NCBI GenBank assembly: GCA_021157645.1
Contig: JAGGWC010000207.1
Span: forward strand, 1 to 28,101
From: Candidatus Cloacimonadota bacterium
GTDB lineage: Bacteria > Cloacimonadota > Cloacimonadia > Cloacimonadales > TCS61
Length of the DNA: 28,101 bases
Reading direction: 5' to 3'
The stretch's first letter is position 1; each line of letters starts with the position of its first letter. Position numbers and translations under genes: made by a program. Positions 7,588-17,100 of this stretch are shown here, one piece after another. The notes under the pieces were generated by a model. That model had not been told where the DNA came from. It made no database searches and was given only the letters and a program-made list of their open reading frames with translations.

Positions 7588-8571
7588 ATGAAGATTTATC
7601 CAATTTTCATACCTCATCTTGGATGTCCTTTTAAATGCGTTTATTGTGATCAATTGTCAATAACAAAAAGTAAAATCCCTTCAATTCAATCAATTTCGGA
7701 GAATGTAAGAAAATTCTGTGTGAATAATGAATTGGAAGAAAAAGAGATCGCTTTTTTTGGTGGCACATTTACTAAACTTTCATTTAAGCTACAACAAGCA
7801 TATTTAGATGCAGTAAATAAACATAAAGATTTGATAAGCGGTATTAGAATTTCTACTAGACCCGATTCAATCAATCAGGAAATTTTAGATTTTTGTAAAG
7901 AAAACAACGTTCAGACAATTGAGCTGGGAATTCAGAGTTTTGACGATTCTGTACTCAAAGCTATAAAACGCGGATATATTGCTCAAAATGCTATAGAATC
8001 CTGCAAGCTTATCAAGAAAAATAATTTTTCATTGGGAATTCAATTAATGCCGGGACTTCCCGGATTTAACTCAAAATCCCTAGAAATGACAATTGAAACA
8101 ACTATTAATCTTAAACCAACTTTTGTAAGGATCTATCCCACAATCGTACTAAAAAATACTGAACTTGAAAACTGGTTTAATTCAGGAAATTATTCTCCTC
8201 TTTCATTGAAAGAATCAATTTTGATAACATCAGAAATGATAAACAGATTTAGAGAGAAGAAAATAAAGGTGATTAAAGTGGGACTGCATTCGGATATTGA
8301 TAAAGAAAATATTATAGCAGGACCATATCATCAATCATTTGGAGAATTGGTAAGAGCTAATATGCTTAAGATTGGAATACTTAATTGTTTTGAAAATAAA
8401 ACACTAGAAATTTCGCCACGTGATATTTCATTGTTTAAAGGTTTTGATTCAAAAATGCTTAAGGAAATAAAAAAAGAAAAAAAGTTAGAATATCTGCCAA
8501 TTAAAATAAATAATGATTTAAAAAAAGATAATTTTACTTTTACAAATGCTCAAGCTAATCAAAATTGGTAA
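7588..8571 (+). CDS. Elp3-like radical SAM protein
   Basis: The N terminus IFIPHLGCPFKCVYCDQ contains the CxxxCxxC iron-sulfur motif (C13, C17, C20) of radical SAM enzymes. Further family motifs follow: FFGGTF (57-61, SAM binding), STRPD (89-93), ELGIQSFDD (112-120) and QLMPGLPG (152-159). This pattern belongs to the Elp3/MiaB/NifB group, in particular the short Elp3-like proteins without an acetyltransferase domain. In clostridia a similar gene directly follows rnc, and the same order here (12 bp gap) supports a shared, possibly RNA-related role, but the substrate is unknown. No clear ribosome binding site is seen. The stop comes two bases before the likely start of the next gene. Confidence 0.85.
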   Translation: MKIYPIFIPHLGCPFKCVYCDQLSITKSKIPSIQSISENVRKFCVNNELEEKEIAFFGGTFTKLSFKLQQAYLDAVNKHKDLISGIRISTRPDSINQEILDFCKENNVQTIELGIQSFDDSVLKAIKRGYIAQNAIESCKLIKKNNFSLGIQLMPGLPGFNSKSLEMTIETTINLKPTFVRIYPTIVLKNTELENWFNSGNYSPLSLKESILITSEMINRFREKKIKVIKVGLHSDIDKENIIAGPYHQSFGELVRANMLKIGILNCFENKTLEISPRDISLFKGFDSKMLKEIKKEKKLEYLPIKINNDLKKDNFTFTNAQANQNW

Positions 8572-8573
8572 TC

Positions 8574-10565
8574 ATGATAATAATATTAGCAATAATCTCA
8601 ATCATTCTGATCTCTTTTTTTTATAAAAAAACCACTCCCGTAATTAATAACTGGCAAAAAATATTATTGATCAGTCTGCGTTCTATTGCAATCATAATTA
8701 TATTTTTACTTCTACTAAATCCAATACTCTATTTCTTCCATGATAAAGCTGTGAAACCTTCTGTTGTTATACTAAATGATGTCTCTGAAAGCATGCAACA
8801 ATTTGGTAAAAAACAAACAAAATCTAAAATCTTTAAAAATTTTAATAATAAGATTGAAACCATAATCGAATCAAAAGATTATAATATTATCAATTTTGAT
8901 TTTGCTAATGGAATTAATGGTAGTAAAACATCTACGAACTTGAGCAAAACATTTTTACAGATCTTTAATAAAATTGATTCAAACAATATTGAAGCTATTT
9001 TTTTACTTTCTGATGGCTGGTTCAATGATGAAGAATTTGAGTTAATCGAAAACCAGAATATTCCAGTTTTTACCATTGATCCTCATTTTCAATCTGATGA
9101 TTTTGATATTAAATTAACAGCCATTAAACATAATAAATCAGTTTACAGAAATGAGATCACACCAATTGAAGCTATAATTACTGCTAAGAATTATGAAGGT
9201 AAAGCAAAAGTTGAACTTTATTCTGATGATTTATTGATCAATAAAAAAGTGATTGATCTTAATGGAATAGATTTCCTGCAAATTAATTTTGACACATCGT
9301 TTCAAAGCACTGGATTTACTCCAATTAGTTTAAAAATAACTACAGATTCTACTGAAATAAATACAGAGAATAATCTCCTTAATAGTGCTATTCAGGTTAA
9401 ACGTGACCGCTCTAAAGTTTTATTAATATCCGATATTCTAAACTGGGATGTAAAATTTATTATAAGTGCAGTAAATCAAAATCAACATTGGCAAAGCAAA
9501 TTTTTATTGAAAAAGGATCAGTTGCAATTTGGTAATAAAAGTACACGTTTCAAAACTGAAATGGATGAAATCAATGTTCTTACACTTATCAATTATGGTA
9601 ATCTAAATTTCTCTGAAAATGAAGTAATATTAATTGATAGATTCGTCCGAAATGGTGGAGGTCTTTTCATTGTTGGAAAACCTATAATTGAATTAGAAGA
9701 TATTTCACCAGCTATTTCATACGATATAAATCAAACTTTTAAATCTACTTTCGCACTTACCAAACTAAGTGAACAATATAACACATTTTCTTCAATTGAG
9801 GAAAAAGAATTAACGAATATTCCTCCTGTTTCATATTATTATGTTAATCCAAAAGTAGAGGCAAAAATACTTGCGCAATTTAATAATGATGAGAGAAGTC
9901 CTGCAATATTATTTAAAAATATTGTGAATGGAAAGATCTTACATTTTGCCTTCTTAGATCTTTGGAAATGGCAGTTGTGGGATTCTAATAATACATATAA
10001 TAATTTGATATATAACATTTTTTCTTGGATAGGACAAACAAGCTCTGATCGGTTTTATGCATCCATAGATAAGAATTCTTTCTACCTCGGTGAGGATATA
10101 AATATTAACCTGCTTGCATTTGACGAAACACTTTCCCCAATTACAGAGATGAATGCTGAAATATCTGTTACAAATTCTGAGGGTAAAATTATTTATCAAA
10201 GTTTTTTATTGAAAGAGAACAATAAACATTCAATAAAAATTTCTGATCTACAATCAGGAAAATATAATTTTGTAATCTCAGATAAAATATCTAATTTGCA
10301 AACAGAAGGTGAATTTATAATCTCACAAAATTCCCCCGAAAGTCGAGATAATGGGATAAATCTATCCTTGTTATCTTATATTTCAAATAAAACTAATGGC
10401 AAACTTATTGAAAATATGAGTGATCTTGAGATTCCTAAAGCAAAAAAAGAAATCATCAAATTAAAATTTGAGATCCCAATTTATAAAAAATGGTATCTTA
10501 TTGCTCTCTTTTTATTCGCATTCTGTACGGAATTGTTTTTCAGAAAAAGATGGGGATTGTTATAA
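8574..10565 (+). CDS. Membrane-anchored VWA / amidotransferase-like protein
   Basis: The start is placed at ATG 8574 rather than the TTG at 8565, which would overlap the upstream gene; this gives 663 aa. Two N-terminal membrane segments (about 1-16 and 30-53) are followed by a von Willebrand factor A-type domain with an intact metal site DVSES (D69, S71, S73) and a second acidic loop LLSDGWFND. A beta-rich middle (about 175-275) leads to a segment resembling the class I glutamine amidotransferase fold (ILIDRFVRNGGGLFIVG) without a visible catalytic cysteine, then another beta domain and a C-terminal membrane segment (about 640-656). Similar BatA/VWA-amidotransferase membrane proteins occur in Bacteroidota and Planctomycetota, mostly uncharacterised. 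It is the last gene of the operon; no MoxR ATPase or other Bat gene is adjacent. Confidence 0.75.
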   Translation: MIIILAIISIILISFFYKKTTPVINNWQKILLISLRSIAIIIIFLLLLNPILYFFHDKAVKPSVVILNDVSESMQQFGKKQTKSKIFKNFNNKIETIIESKDYNIINFDFANGINGSKTSTNLSKTFLQIFNKIDSNNIEAIFLLSDGWFNDEEFELIENQNIPVFTIDPHFQSDDFDIKLTAIKHNKSVYRNEITPIEAIITAKNYEGKAKVELYSDDLLINKKVIDLNGIDFLQINFDTSFQSTGFTPISLKITTDSTEINTENNLLNSAIQVKRDRSKVLLISDILNWDVKFIISAVNQNQHWQSKFLLKKDQLQFGNKSTRFKTEMDEINVLTLINYGNLNFSENEVILIDRFVRNGGGLFIVGKPIIELEDISPAISYDINQTFKSTFALTKLSEQYNTFSSIEEKELTNIPPVSYYYVNPKVEAKILAQFNNDERSPAILFKNIVNGKILHFAFLDLWKWQLWDSNNTYNNLIYNIFSWIGQTSSDRFYASIDKNSFYLGEDININLLAFDETLSPITEMNAEISVTNSEGKIIYQSFLLKENNKHSIKISDLQSGKYNFVISDKISNLQTEGEFIISQNSPESRDNGINLSLLSYISNKTNGKLIENMSDLEIPKAKKEIIKLKFEIPIYKKWYLIALFLFAFCTELFFRKRWGLL

Positions 10566-10599
10566 TAAACAGCCTACAAGAATGTAGGCTGTTTATTAT
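10562..10599. terminator. 17-bp perfect bidirectional terminator
   Basis: Positions 10562-10578 pair perfectly with 10583-10599 around the loop AGAA. The core is ACAGCCTACA/TGTAGGCTGT, and A/T-rich bases at the foot of the stem give each strand a T-rich 3' side. The left arm overlaps the stop codon of the VWA gene. It lies between convergent genes and can end transcripts from both sides. Confidence 0.8.
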
Positions 10600-10616
10600 C
10601 TAATTGGTTACCAATT

Positions 10617-11846
10617 CTAATATTTTATCTTTATCGCGGATTGAAATCCAATCCCTTTAGCATAACGGAAGAAACCATGGTAAAAAGTTGTACCGATCAT
10701 CCATTCAACTTTATTAAAATTTAAACCGGTTTTAAACTGAAAGTATACATTTTCGTCATAACCTAACCCTGTTTGAAGAGGAATTTTGCTAAACTGTGTA
10801 CCAACAGCAGAATAAAATCCATCCAGATAAGCAAATTGATTATTAGTATAACGCATTATAACATCCAGTTTGTTGAAAAACTGATATTCTGCACCTACGC
10901 AAAAAGATGGATTAATTTTTAGTGTTTTGCTTTCTGCATGGATCGAATCATTCTCAATATTCTCATATTCAAATGCTTCATAACCTTCTTGAAGCCATAG
11001 GAGAGAATCAGTTACAACTTTTGAGTATTCTCCTCCTGCAAGATCTCCATATCGCAATTGAAGAAAAATATCATCCATACTTAAATAAAAGAATCCAGAG
11101 TAAAATGGAACCTTAAGACCAAATCCAAAACTTGGATTCAATTTTCCGCTATAATCTTTATCAGTATGTAGAAAACGCGTATAAATATCATAAAAAGTGC
11201 TGTCGGGTAAGGTAGCAAACTCCTGTCTGCTTTCAACTACTCCTGCATAAACCAAAGAGTAATTAAGATTGATTTTGCCGCCAACATATATGGGAAGATC
11301 ACGTAAACCTGATAGAAATTTATTTTCTGTTTCGATAGGAAATAAATTGGGTATCATTCCCAAATTCAAAGCTTTAGGATAGGCATAATCTAAACTTGCT
11401 TTACAAAATGCAAAGGCTTTACTTCCCTCGCTGTTATGACTAACATAAACAACATCACTTTCATTACCATAAAATACAAGTTTGGTGTATATTTTATCCA
11501 ATAATTCTACATCAAGTGTAACAATTGATTTTATTGAGAAATTCCAATTTTTTTTGCCAAAATCAACCAATGTTGTATTAAAATTTCCAGATAAATCAAT
11601 ATTGTCACTTGTTAACATTGTTTTCTCACTTTCTTTTAGCCTTCTTCCTTCTTGGAATAGGTTAATATCATCAAATTTTAAGAGAGAGTTATTTACATTA
11701 AATTCATAAGTAAGACCTGGGAATGTGATCTGTGAATAATTTCTGTTGGCTATGTTAGCTGGATTATCAGGAAAGAAATTGAAATTTGCAAACAATGAAA
11801 AACTCAACACTAAAATTGAAATCGTAATTATTATTCTTCTCATCAT
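10617..11846 (-). CDS. DUF5723-like outer-membrane beta-barrel protein
   Basis: The start is set at the ATG at 11846 (409 aa) because AAGGTGGG lies at the right distance before it; a GTG at 11852 would place the start one base from the upstream stop and disrupt that site. The protein has a signal peptide (RRIIITISILVLSFSLFA, cleavage before NF) and no internal hydrophobic helix. The rest alternates short polar/aromatic strands and ends in ...AIKIKY, an aromatic C terminus usual for outer-membrane barrels. The 'P-NPAN' start of the mature part and the strand pattern resemble the DUF5723 family of FCB bacteria. Its gene directly follows a large lipoprotein gene, suggesting a joint envelope function; substrate or role is unknown. 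Confidence 0.7.
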   Translation of the reverse strand: MMRRIIITISILVLSFSLFANFNFFPDNPANIANRNYSQITFPGLTYEFNVNNSLLKFDDINLFQEGRRLKESEKTMLTSDNIDLSGNFNTTLVDFGKKNWNFSIKSIVTLDVELLDKIYTKLVFYGNESDVVYVSHNSEGSKAFAFCKASLDYAYPKALNLGMIPNLFPIETENKFLSGLRDLPIYVGGKINLNYSLVYAGVVESRQEFATLPDSTFYDIYTRFLHTDKDYSGKLNPSFGFGLKVPFYSGFFYLSMDDIFLQLRYGDLAGGEYSKVVTDSLLWLQEGYEAFEYENIENDSIHAESKTLKINPSFCVGAEYQFFNKLDVIMRYTNNQFAYLDGFYSAVGTQFSKIPLQTGLGYDENVYFQFKTGLNFNKVEWMIGTTFYHGFFRYAKGIGFQSAIKIKY

Positions 11847-11853
11847 TCCCACC

Positions 11854-13905
11854 TTATTCCATCAATCCGCTACTGATTTCTATCTCAAGCTCTATTAAAG
11901 CTTGAAATTCGATCGAACCAGACAACGGAGTCCCTTCTTCTGAGAATAGTTGGATTTTAGGAATTACAAACACGGAATCTCCCCGGAAAAATTCCAAATT
12001 ACGTTGTGTTATTTCTATTTCAACTTGTTCCATTTCAGGTCCGGCTGATTGTATAATATTTGGCACATTGATAATAGTGAACAAAGTTGTATCGGGATTT
12101 ATTAGCTCTGTAAGATCATCCATTCTTTGTTGAGAAATTAAAATTTTGGCACCAGTATCAAATCCGAGTGTGTTAATGTAATTGAGAGTTAATTTTGCGT
12201 TTATAAAAGCATCTATTTCGGTTTGTCCAATATCTTCTGTGTCAATTTTTTCCACTCTGGGATAACCATCTCCATCTATCGGAATTACCCAACAGTCAGC
12301 CTCGATATCCAGCTGTGCTTCCATTATGATTTCTGTTTCAATCACATCACCTTGATTATATTCAATAATATTATCAGGGTCTCCAATAGTTGGATAAATC
12401 GAGTACCAAATGCTATCTGGTAATATGGAGATGAACTCATTGATGTTATAATCATCTGAAGATAACACAATAATTGAACCCCCTTCAGCAATCTCCAATA
12501 TCGGAATTTCATCATTGAAATCAACTAATTGTTCTATATCTCCGTCACTATTAATAGCATTCAGATCAATAGTAAGAATTGCTGGGACAGTAGTATCAAC
12601 AACAAATCGAATTTCACTGTATCCAACTATTGCAAACTCACCTGCAATATACGGATAGTCAATATCCATGATTTTATCTCCTGTAATCTCGTCTTGTTCC
12701 CTTGGATCTAATATTCCTTTAAAGTAGGCAAATTCAAGTTCATCTACAGTTGTTTGAATATCAAATACATCAGAAGAATTTATCTCTCGATAATCACCAT
12801 TTGAATCAACCGTAAGAGCATTAATCGTAACCTTGAGGCTATCAAGTGAATTAATACCATCACCTAAAGATGCACCGCCAATATTAATGATTTCTGTAAC
12901 ATAAGAAGTTTGACCAGACCCACCGCTGGCAGGAATATTCATTGTATATGTGAAAGATTCTGCAGTTCCTGGCAAAGTTAAATCTTCAATATTCATTGTT
13001 GCTATTATATCCAGATCAATACCATTTTCTATATCAATTGTAATGTTATAATCATTATCCAAAAGTACTGTATTATAAATTGTAACGTCTTCATCCATGA
13101 CTACATAAATTGTATCACTTACTGATTGTTCAGGAATCTGAGCTAATGCAAATTGTGCAATAGGATCAAAAATGGCAATATTAATATCCATCGTTGCATC
13201 TACATCTATTGTTGTAGCCTGACCGTTAGTTCCCCTGCTACCACCTGTTGTAAGAATCTTAATCTCATTAAACAGGGTTACTCCAGCAAGATTTTCATAT
13301 TCAGTTATTATAATCGTACTATCAGGTGGAATATCTTCTGAAAATTCATGAATCATAATCACATTATCATCTACATCCAAAACATGAACTATCAATGGTT
13401 CTCCTGCATTAATATTTCCAATCCAGATCACTGTATTATTCGTTAAAGAGAACTGTATCTGTCCGGAAATAAATTGAATTTCTAAAAATTCATCAAATGG
13501 TTCTAAATTGTCTTTTAGAATATCCGGCATCGTAAAAGGTAAAATACCAGGTGCTGGGATATAGCCATTAACTAAGCTTGGATTAATTTCATTTAAAGGA
13601 ATTTCCGTGTCAATTGGAGTTGGATCATCAATCTCAATGTTTCCAATACTCATGTTATCATTATCTTCTATTATATCTGTTGAAAAAACAAGATCACCAG
13701 TTTCATTCATTGTTTCGTAAAAACTAATTGAATCACCATTAACAATGAGTACAGAATCTTCTTCTGCTAATTGTATTGCCTCATACGTGTCATTTAGAAT
13801 GTATAGCTGAAATTTTGAAGTCCAAGTAGGGATGCCCAAATTTTCGGGTATTGAACAACTAAATAAGAGTAGAATTAGAAATGTTAGAAAAATCAATTTT
13901 TTCAT
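11854..13905 (-). CDS. Large acidic lipoprotein of unknown function
   Basis: The 683-aa product begins with a lipoprotein signal peptide and lipobox LLFSC (modified Cys at 17). The mature protein is strikingly acidic, poor in Lys and Arg, rich in Asp, Glu, Ile and Thr, and looks all-beta with no membrane segment. Several Asp/Asn-Gly turns (SNGD, NSDGD, PIDGDG) may bind calcium, but a defined motif is not clear. It matches no enzyme family I recognise. The ribosome binding site AAGGAGGG (minus strand, 13909-13916) is strong. The stop lies seven bases before the next gene's ATG, so it is probably co-expressed with the beta-barrel protein as a lipoprotein/barrel pair. Confidence 0.75.
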   Translation of the reverse strand: MKKLIFLTFLILLLFSCSIPENLGIPTWTSKFQLYILNDTYEAIQLAEEDSVLIVNGDSISFYETMNETGDLVFSTDIIEDNDNMSIGNIEIDDPTPIDTEIPLNEINPSLVNGYIPAPGILPFTMPDILKDNLEPFDEFLEIQFISGQIQFSLTNNTVIWIGNINAGEPLIVHVLDVDDNVIMIHEFSEDIPPDSTIIITEYENLAGVTLFNEIKILTTGGSRGTNGQATTIDVDATMDINIAIFDPIAQFALAQIPEQSVSDTIYVVMDEDVTIYNTVLLDNDYNITIDIENGIDLDIIATMNIEDLTLPGTAESFTYTMNIPASGGSGQTSYVTEIINIGGASLGDGINSLDSLKVTINALTVDSNGDYREINSSDVFDIQTTVDELEFAYFKGILDPREQDEITGDKIMDIDYPYIAGEFAIVGYSEIRFVVDTTVPAILTIDLNAINSDGDIEQLVDFNDEIPILEIAEGGSIIVLSSDDYNINEFISILPDSIWYSIYPTIGDPDNIIEYNQGDVIETEIIMEAQLDIEADCWVIPIDGDGYPRVEKIDTEDIGQTEIDAFINAKLTLNYINTLGFDTGAKILISQQRMDDLTELINPDTTLFTIINVPNIIQSAGPEMEQVEIEITQRNLEFFRGDSVFVIPKIQLFSEEGTPLSGSIEFQALIELEIEISSGLME

Positions 13906-14066
13906 TTACCCTCCTTAAGTTAATTATAAAGCTAAGAACGAAAAACATATTTATCGGATTTGATTTTCCTCGTCCAGTAAAATTAATTATTCCTAAACCA
14001 TTCAAAATATCTTTTAGGTTAAACAATAAAATAATATTAAATAAATAAAAAAATAGTGATTTCTGT

Positions 14067-14094
14067 TTGACATGATTTTATACATTTTCATTAT
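14067..14094 (+). promoter_or_regulatory. Candidate promoter of the two-propeller secreted protein
   Basis: TTGACA at 14067-14072 is followed after 16 bp by CATTAT (14089-14094), four of six bases of the -10 consensus. It would give a leader of about 25 bases, with AAGGGGG at 14115-14121 as ribosome binding site. It lies in the 219-bp divergent region shared with the lipoprotein gene. Confidence 0.4.
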
Positions 14095-14124
14095 TTTAAT
14101 ATGTAATATTTTCAAGGGGGTATA

Positions 14125-17100
14125 ATGAAAAATAAATACTTATTTTTACTATTCATACTAATTACTATTCCAATATCAGCTGAATGGACAATTGTACAAA
14201 CTTACTCAATACCTGAGGGAGCATCCGGATTAGCTTATGATGGCACATATCTTTATTGCGGTATTTATGGAGCAAATGGAGATGAAATCTACCAAATTGA
14301 TCCTACTAATGGAAATTATCAACTTCAATTTACTGATCCAGTTTTGGAAGACACTTACGGATTAACTTACGATGGAACAAATCTCTGGCTAACAGATCAT
14401 CGTAATGGAACATATGAACCTGCTGTTGCATACCAGTATGATATGAATGGAAACATTCTTTCCGAATTTGAACTCCCTGCCCATTATATGTCCGGAATTG
14501 CATATGACAACGGTGATTTCTGGGTAACTGCTTATTATGATCCCGATGGAGAAATCTATAAAGTAGATAATACAGGAACTATAATTCAACAATTCGCAGC
14601 ACCTGACAATCAACCATGGGATCTCTGTTTGGAAAATGATAATCTCTGGATGGCTGATTACTGGGGAGATGCGCTGTATAAGATCGACCCTGTTACCGGC
14701 ACACTATTAGAAACACATCCATCTGAAGGGGCTGATCCTGCAGGGATAGTATTCGACGGACAATATTTATGGTATTGTGACAATGGCAGCGGTGGTTTTG
14801 ATTATCTTTACAAAGTTGATCTGAGTGGTACCGGAACACCGGCAATTTCTCTGGGCTGGGATGAATATGATTTTGGAAATACAACCATTGGTCAACCCGA
14901 ATCTATTGAGCTTCCTATTACCAATGTTGGAACGGCTGATCTGGATATTAATAATCTCATTTTCACTTTGACTGATTTTTTTTCTGATGAAATACTTCCG
15001 ATTACAATTATTCCTGGTTCCACTGAATATTTAACGATTATTTTTGATCCTACCGTTTGGGGACCTTATAACTGCACATTGTCAGTTGAATCAAATGATC
15101 CGGTCAATCCATCTGAGCTTGTAACCCTTACCGGATACGCTGTTACTGATGATCCCCAGATTGTAATTTCTCCTACAAATTTGAACTATGGATCTATACG
15201 GGTCGATGCATTGACTGGAAGATATCTTAACATTAGTAATCAAGGTTCCGGCAATTTAGAAATAACCCAATTTGAATTTGACAACACTCAATACATTTTG
15301 GATGAAACTGTCGAACTTCCACTAATAATTACACCTGCCAATGAAGTTGATGTCAGAATCTGGTTTAATCCACAATCTTTTGGAACCATAAACGCAACTT
15401 GCACGATCTACAGTAATGATCCTGTTGCACTTACAACCGATATCGCTCTTACTGGAACCGGTGATAACACTCAATATGCTATTGGTTCTATACTTTGGCA
15501 ATACCAGATAAACACCGGATATGACAACAGTCCTAAAGCAATTACCCCAATAGAAGATATCAATGGTGATGAAGTTGGTGATGTCATTATTTGTTCTGAA
15601 GACAATTTTGTGCGCTGCTTCAACGGCAATGCATCCGTTACAGGTGATATTCTATGGGAAACAGAAATCTATTCCGGAAACATCTATAATCAAAACGCTC
15701 TGAAAATTATTGAAGATGTTGATTCGGACGGATATGATGATGTAATCGTTGGTACAACTGGCGGAGATAGAGCAGTGAGAGCTATTTCAGGGAAAACCGG
15801 ACAACTGATCTGGACATTTAATACAAGTATTTACAGTGGTGATGGAGGTTGGGTTTATCAAGTAGATGTTTCCTATGATTATAATAATGACGGCATTCAA
15901 GATGTTCTGGCAGCAGCAGGTAGTGATGCTCAAAGAGTTATGTGTTTGGACGGTACAAACGGTAATGAGCTTTGGAATTTTTATCTAGCCGGTCCAAAAT
16001 TCAGCTGTATCGGAATTTCCGACATTAATAATGATGGCGTTCCGGATGCGATCGGAGGTGGTTCCAATTCATACGAAACTGAGGGTAAAATCTGGGGAAT
16101 CAGCGGAGCTAACGGTTCACAGCTCTGGGAATTCACAACTGGAGGAAGTTCAGTTTGGGCACTAGCAGAAGTTGATGATCTTTCCGGAAACGGAATCAAT
16201 GATGTTGTTGTTGGAGATTTCGGTGGAAATTATTATGGAATTAATACATCGAATGGATCGATGGAATGGAGTGGTTCAATTGGAAGTGGATTGATCATTC
16301 GCTTTGAAAAACTAAACGATGTAAATGGAAATGGACATCCCGATATTGCCATAGCCCGCAGCACACAAGATAATGCAATCGTGATTGATGGTAACACCGG
16401 TGCTAACATCTGGTTGCAGCCTGTGGCAGATCAACCATGGGTTGTAGATAAAATCGGTGACATCACAGGAGACGGAATCAATGATGTTGTCTGGGGAACA
16501 TTATTCGGCAGTAACTTTGGTTATTTTATGGATGGCGCAACAGGCAATATACTTTCTCAAACTCCAGTTGGTTCAGCCTGTGATGCAATTGGTGGAATTC
16601 CAGACATTGCAGGTGATGGATCATGGGAAATGATTATGGGAGGCAGGAATGGAACTGTTACCTGCGCTTCCGGTGGAGAAACTGTAGATAACGGGATTTT
16701 AGAAGGTATGATTACTTTAAATGGTGGAACTGGAAGTGTAAATGCTACATCTGTTCAAATAGGAACCACAACCGTAACAGTTGACCCAACAGGATATTAC
16801 ACTGCTGAATTAATTCCAGGATTATATGATATAACATTTTCTTTACCTACCTATGAATCGGTAACAATCGAAGATGTAGAAATCATTTCAGAACAGATTA
16901 CTACTCTAGATGTTGTTTTGAACTATTGTTTTGCTCCACAAAACCTTACATATACAATTGAATATAATGATATTGTCTTAGAATGGGATGAACCCCAAAC
17001 TACAAGAGAAGTAACATCCTACAAAGTATATAGAGATGAAATTGAAATTGCTGAAATTAATGAACTTACATACACAGATGAAGACCTCATAGCAGCTATT

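Noticed and set aside
8565..8573. TTG start at 8565 for the VWA protein
   Set aside because: It overlaps the upstream stop region and offers no ribosome binding site, while ATG 8574 starts directly with a membrane segment.
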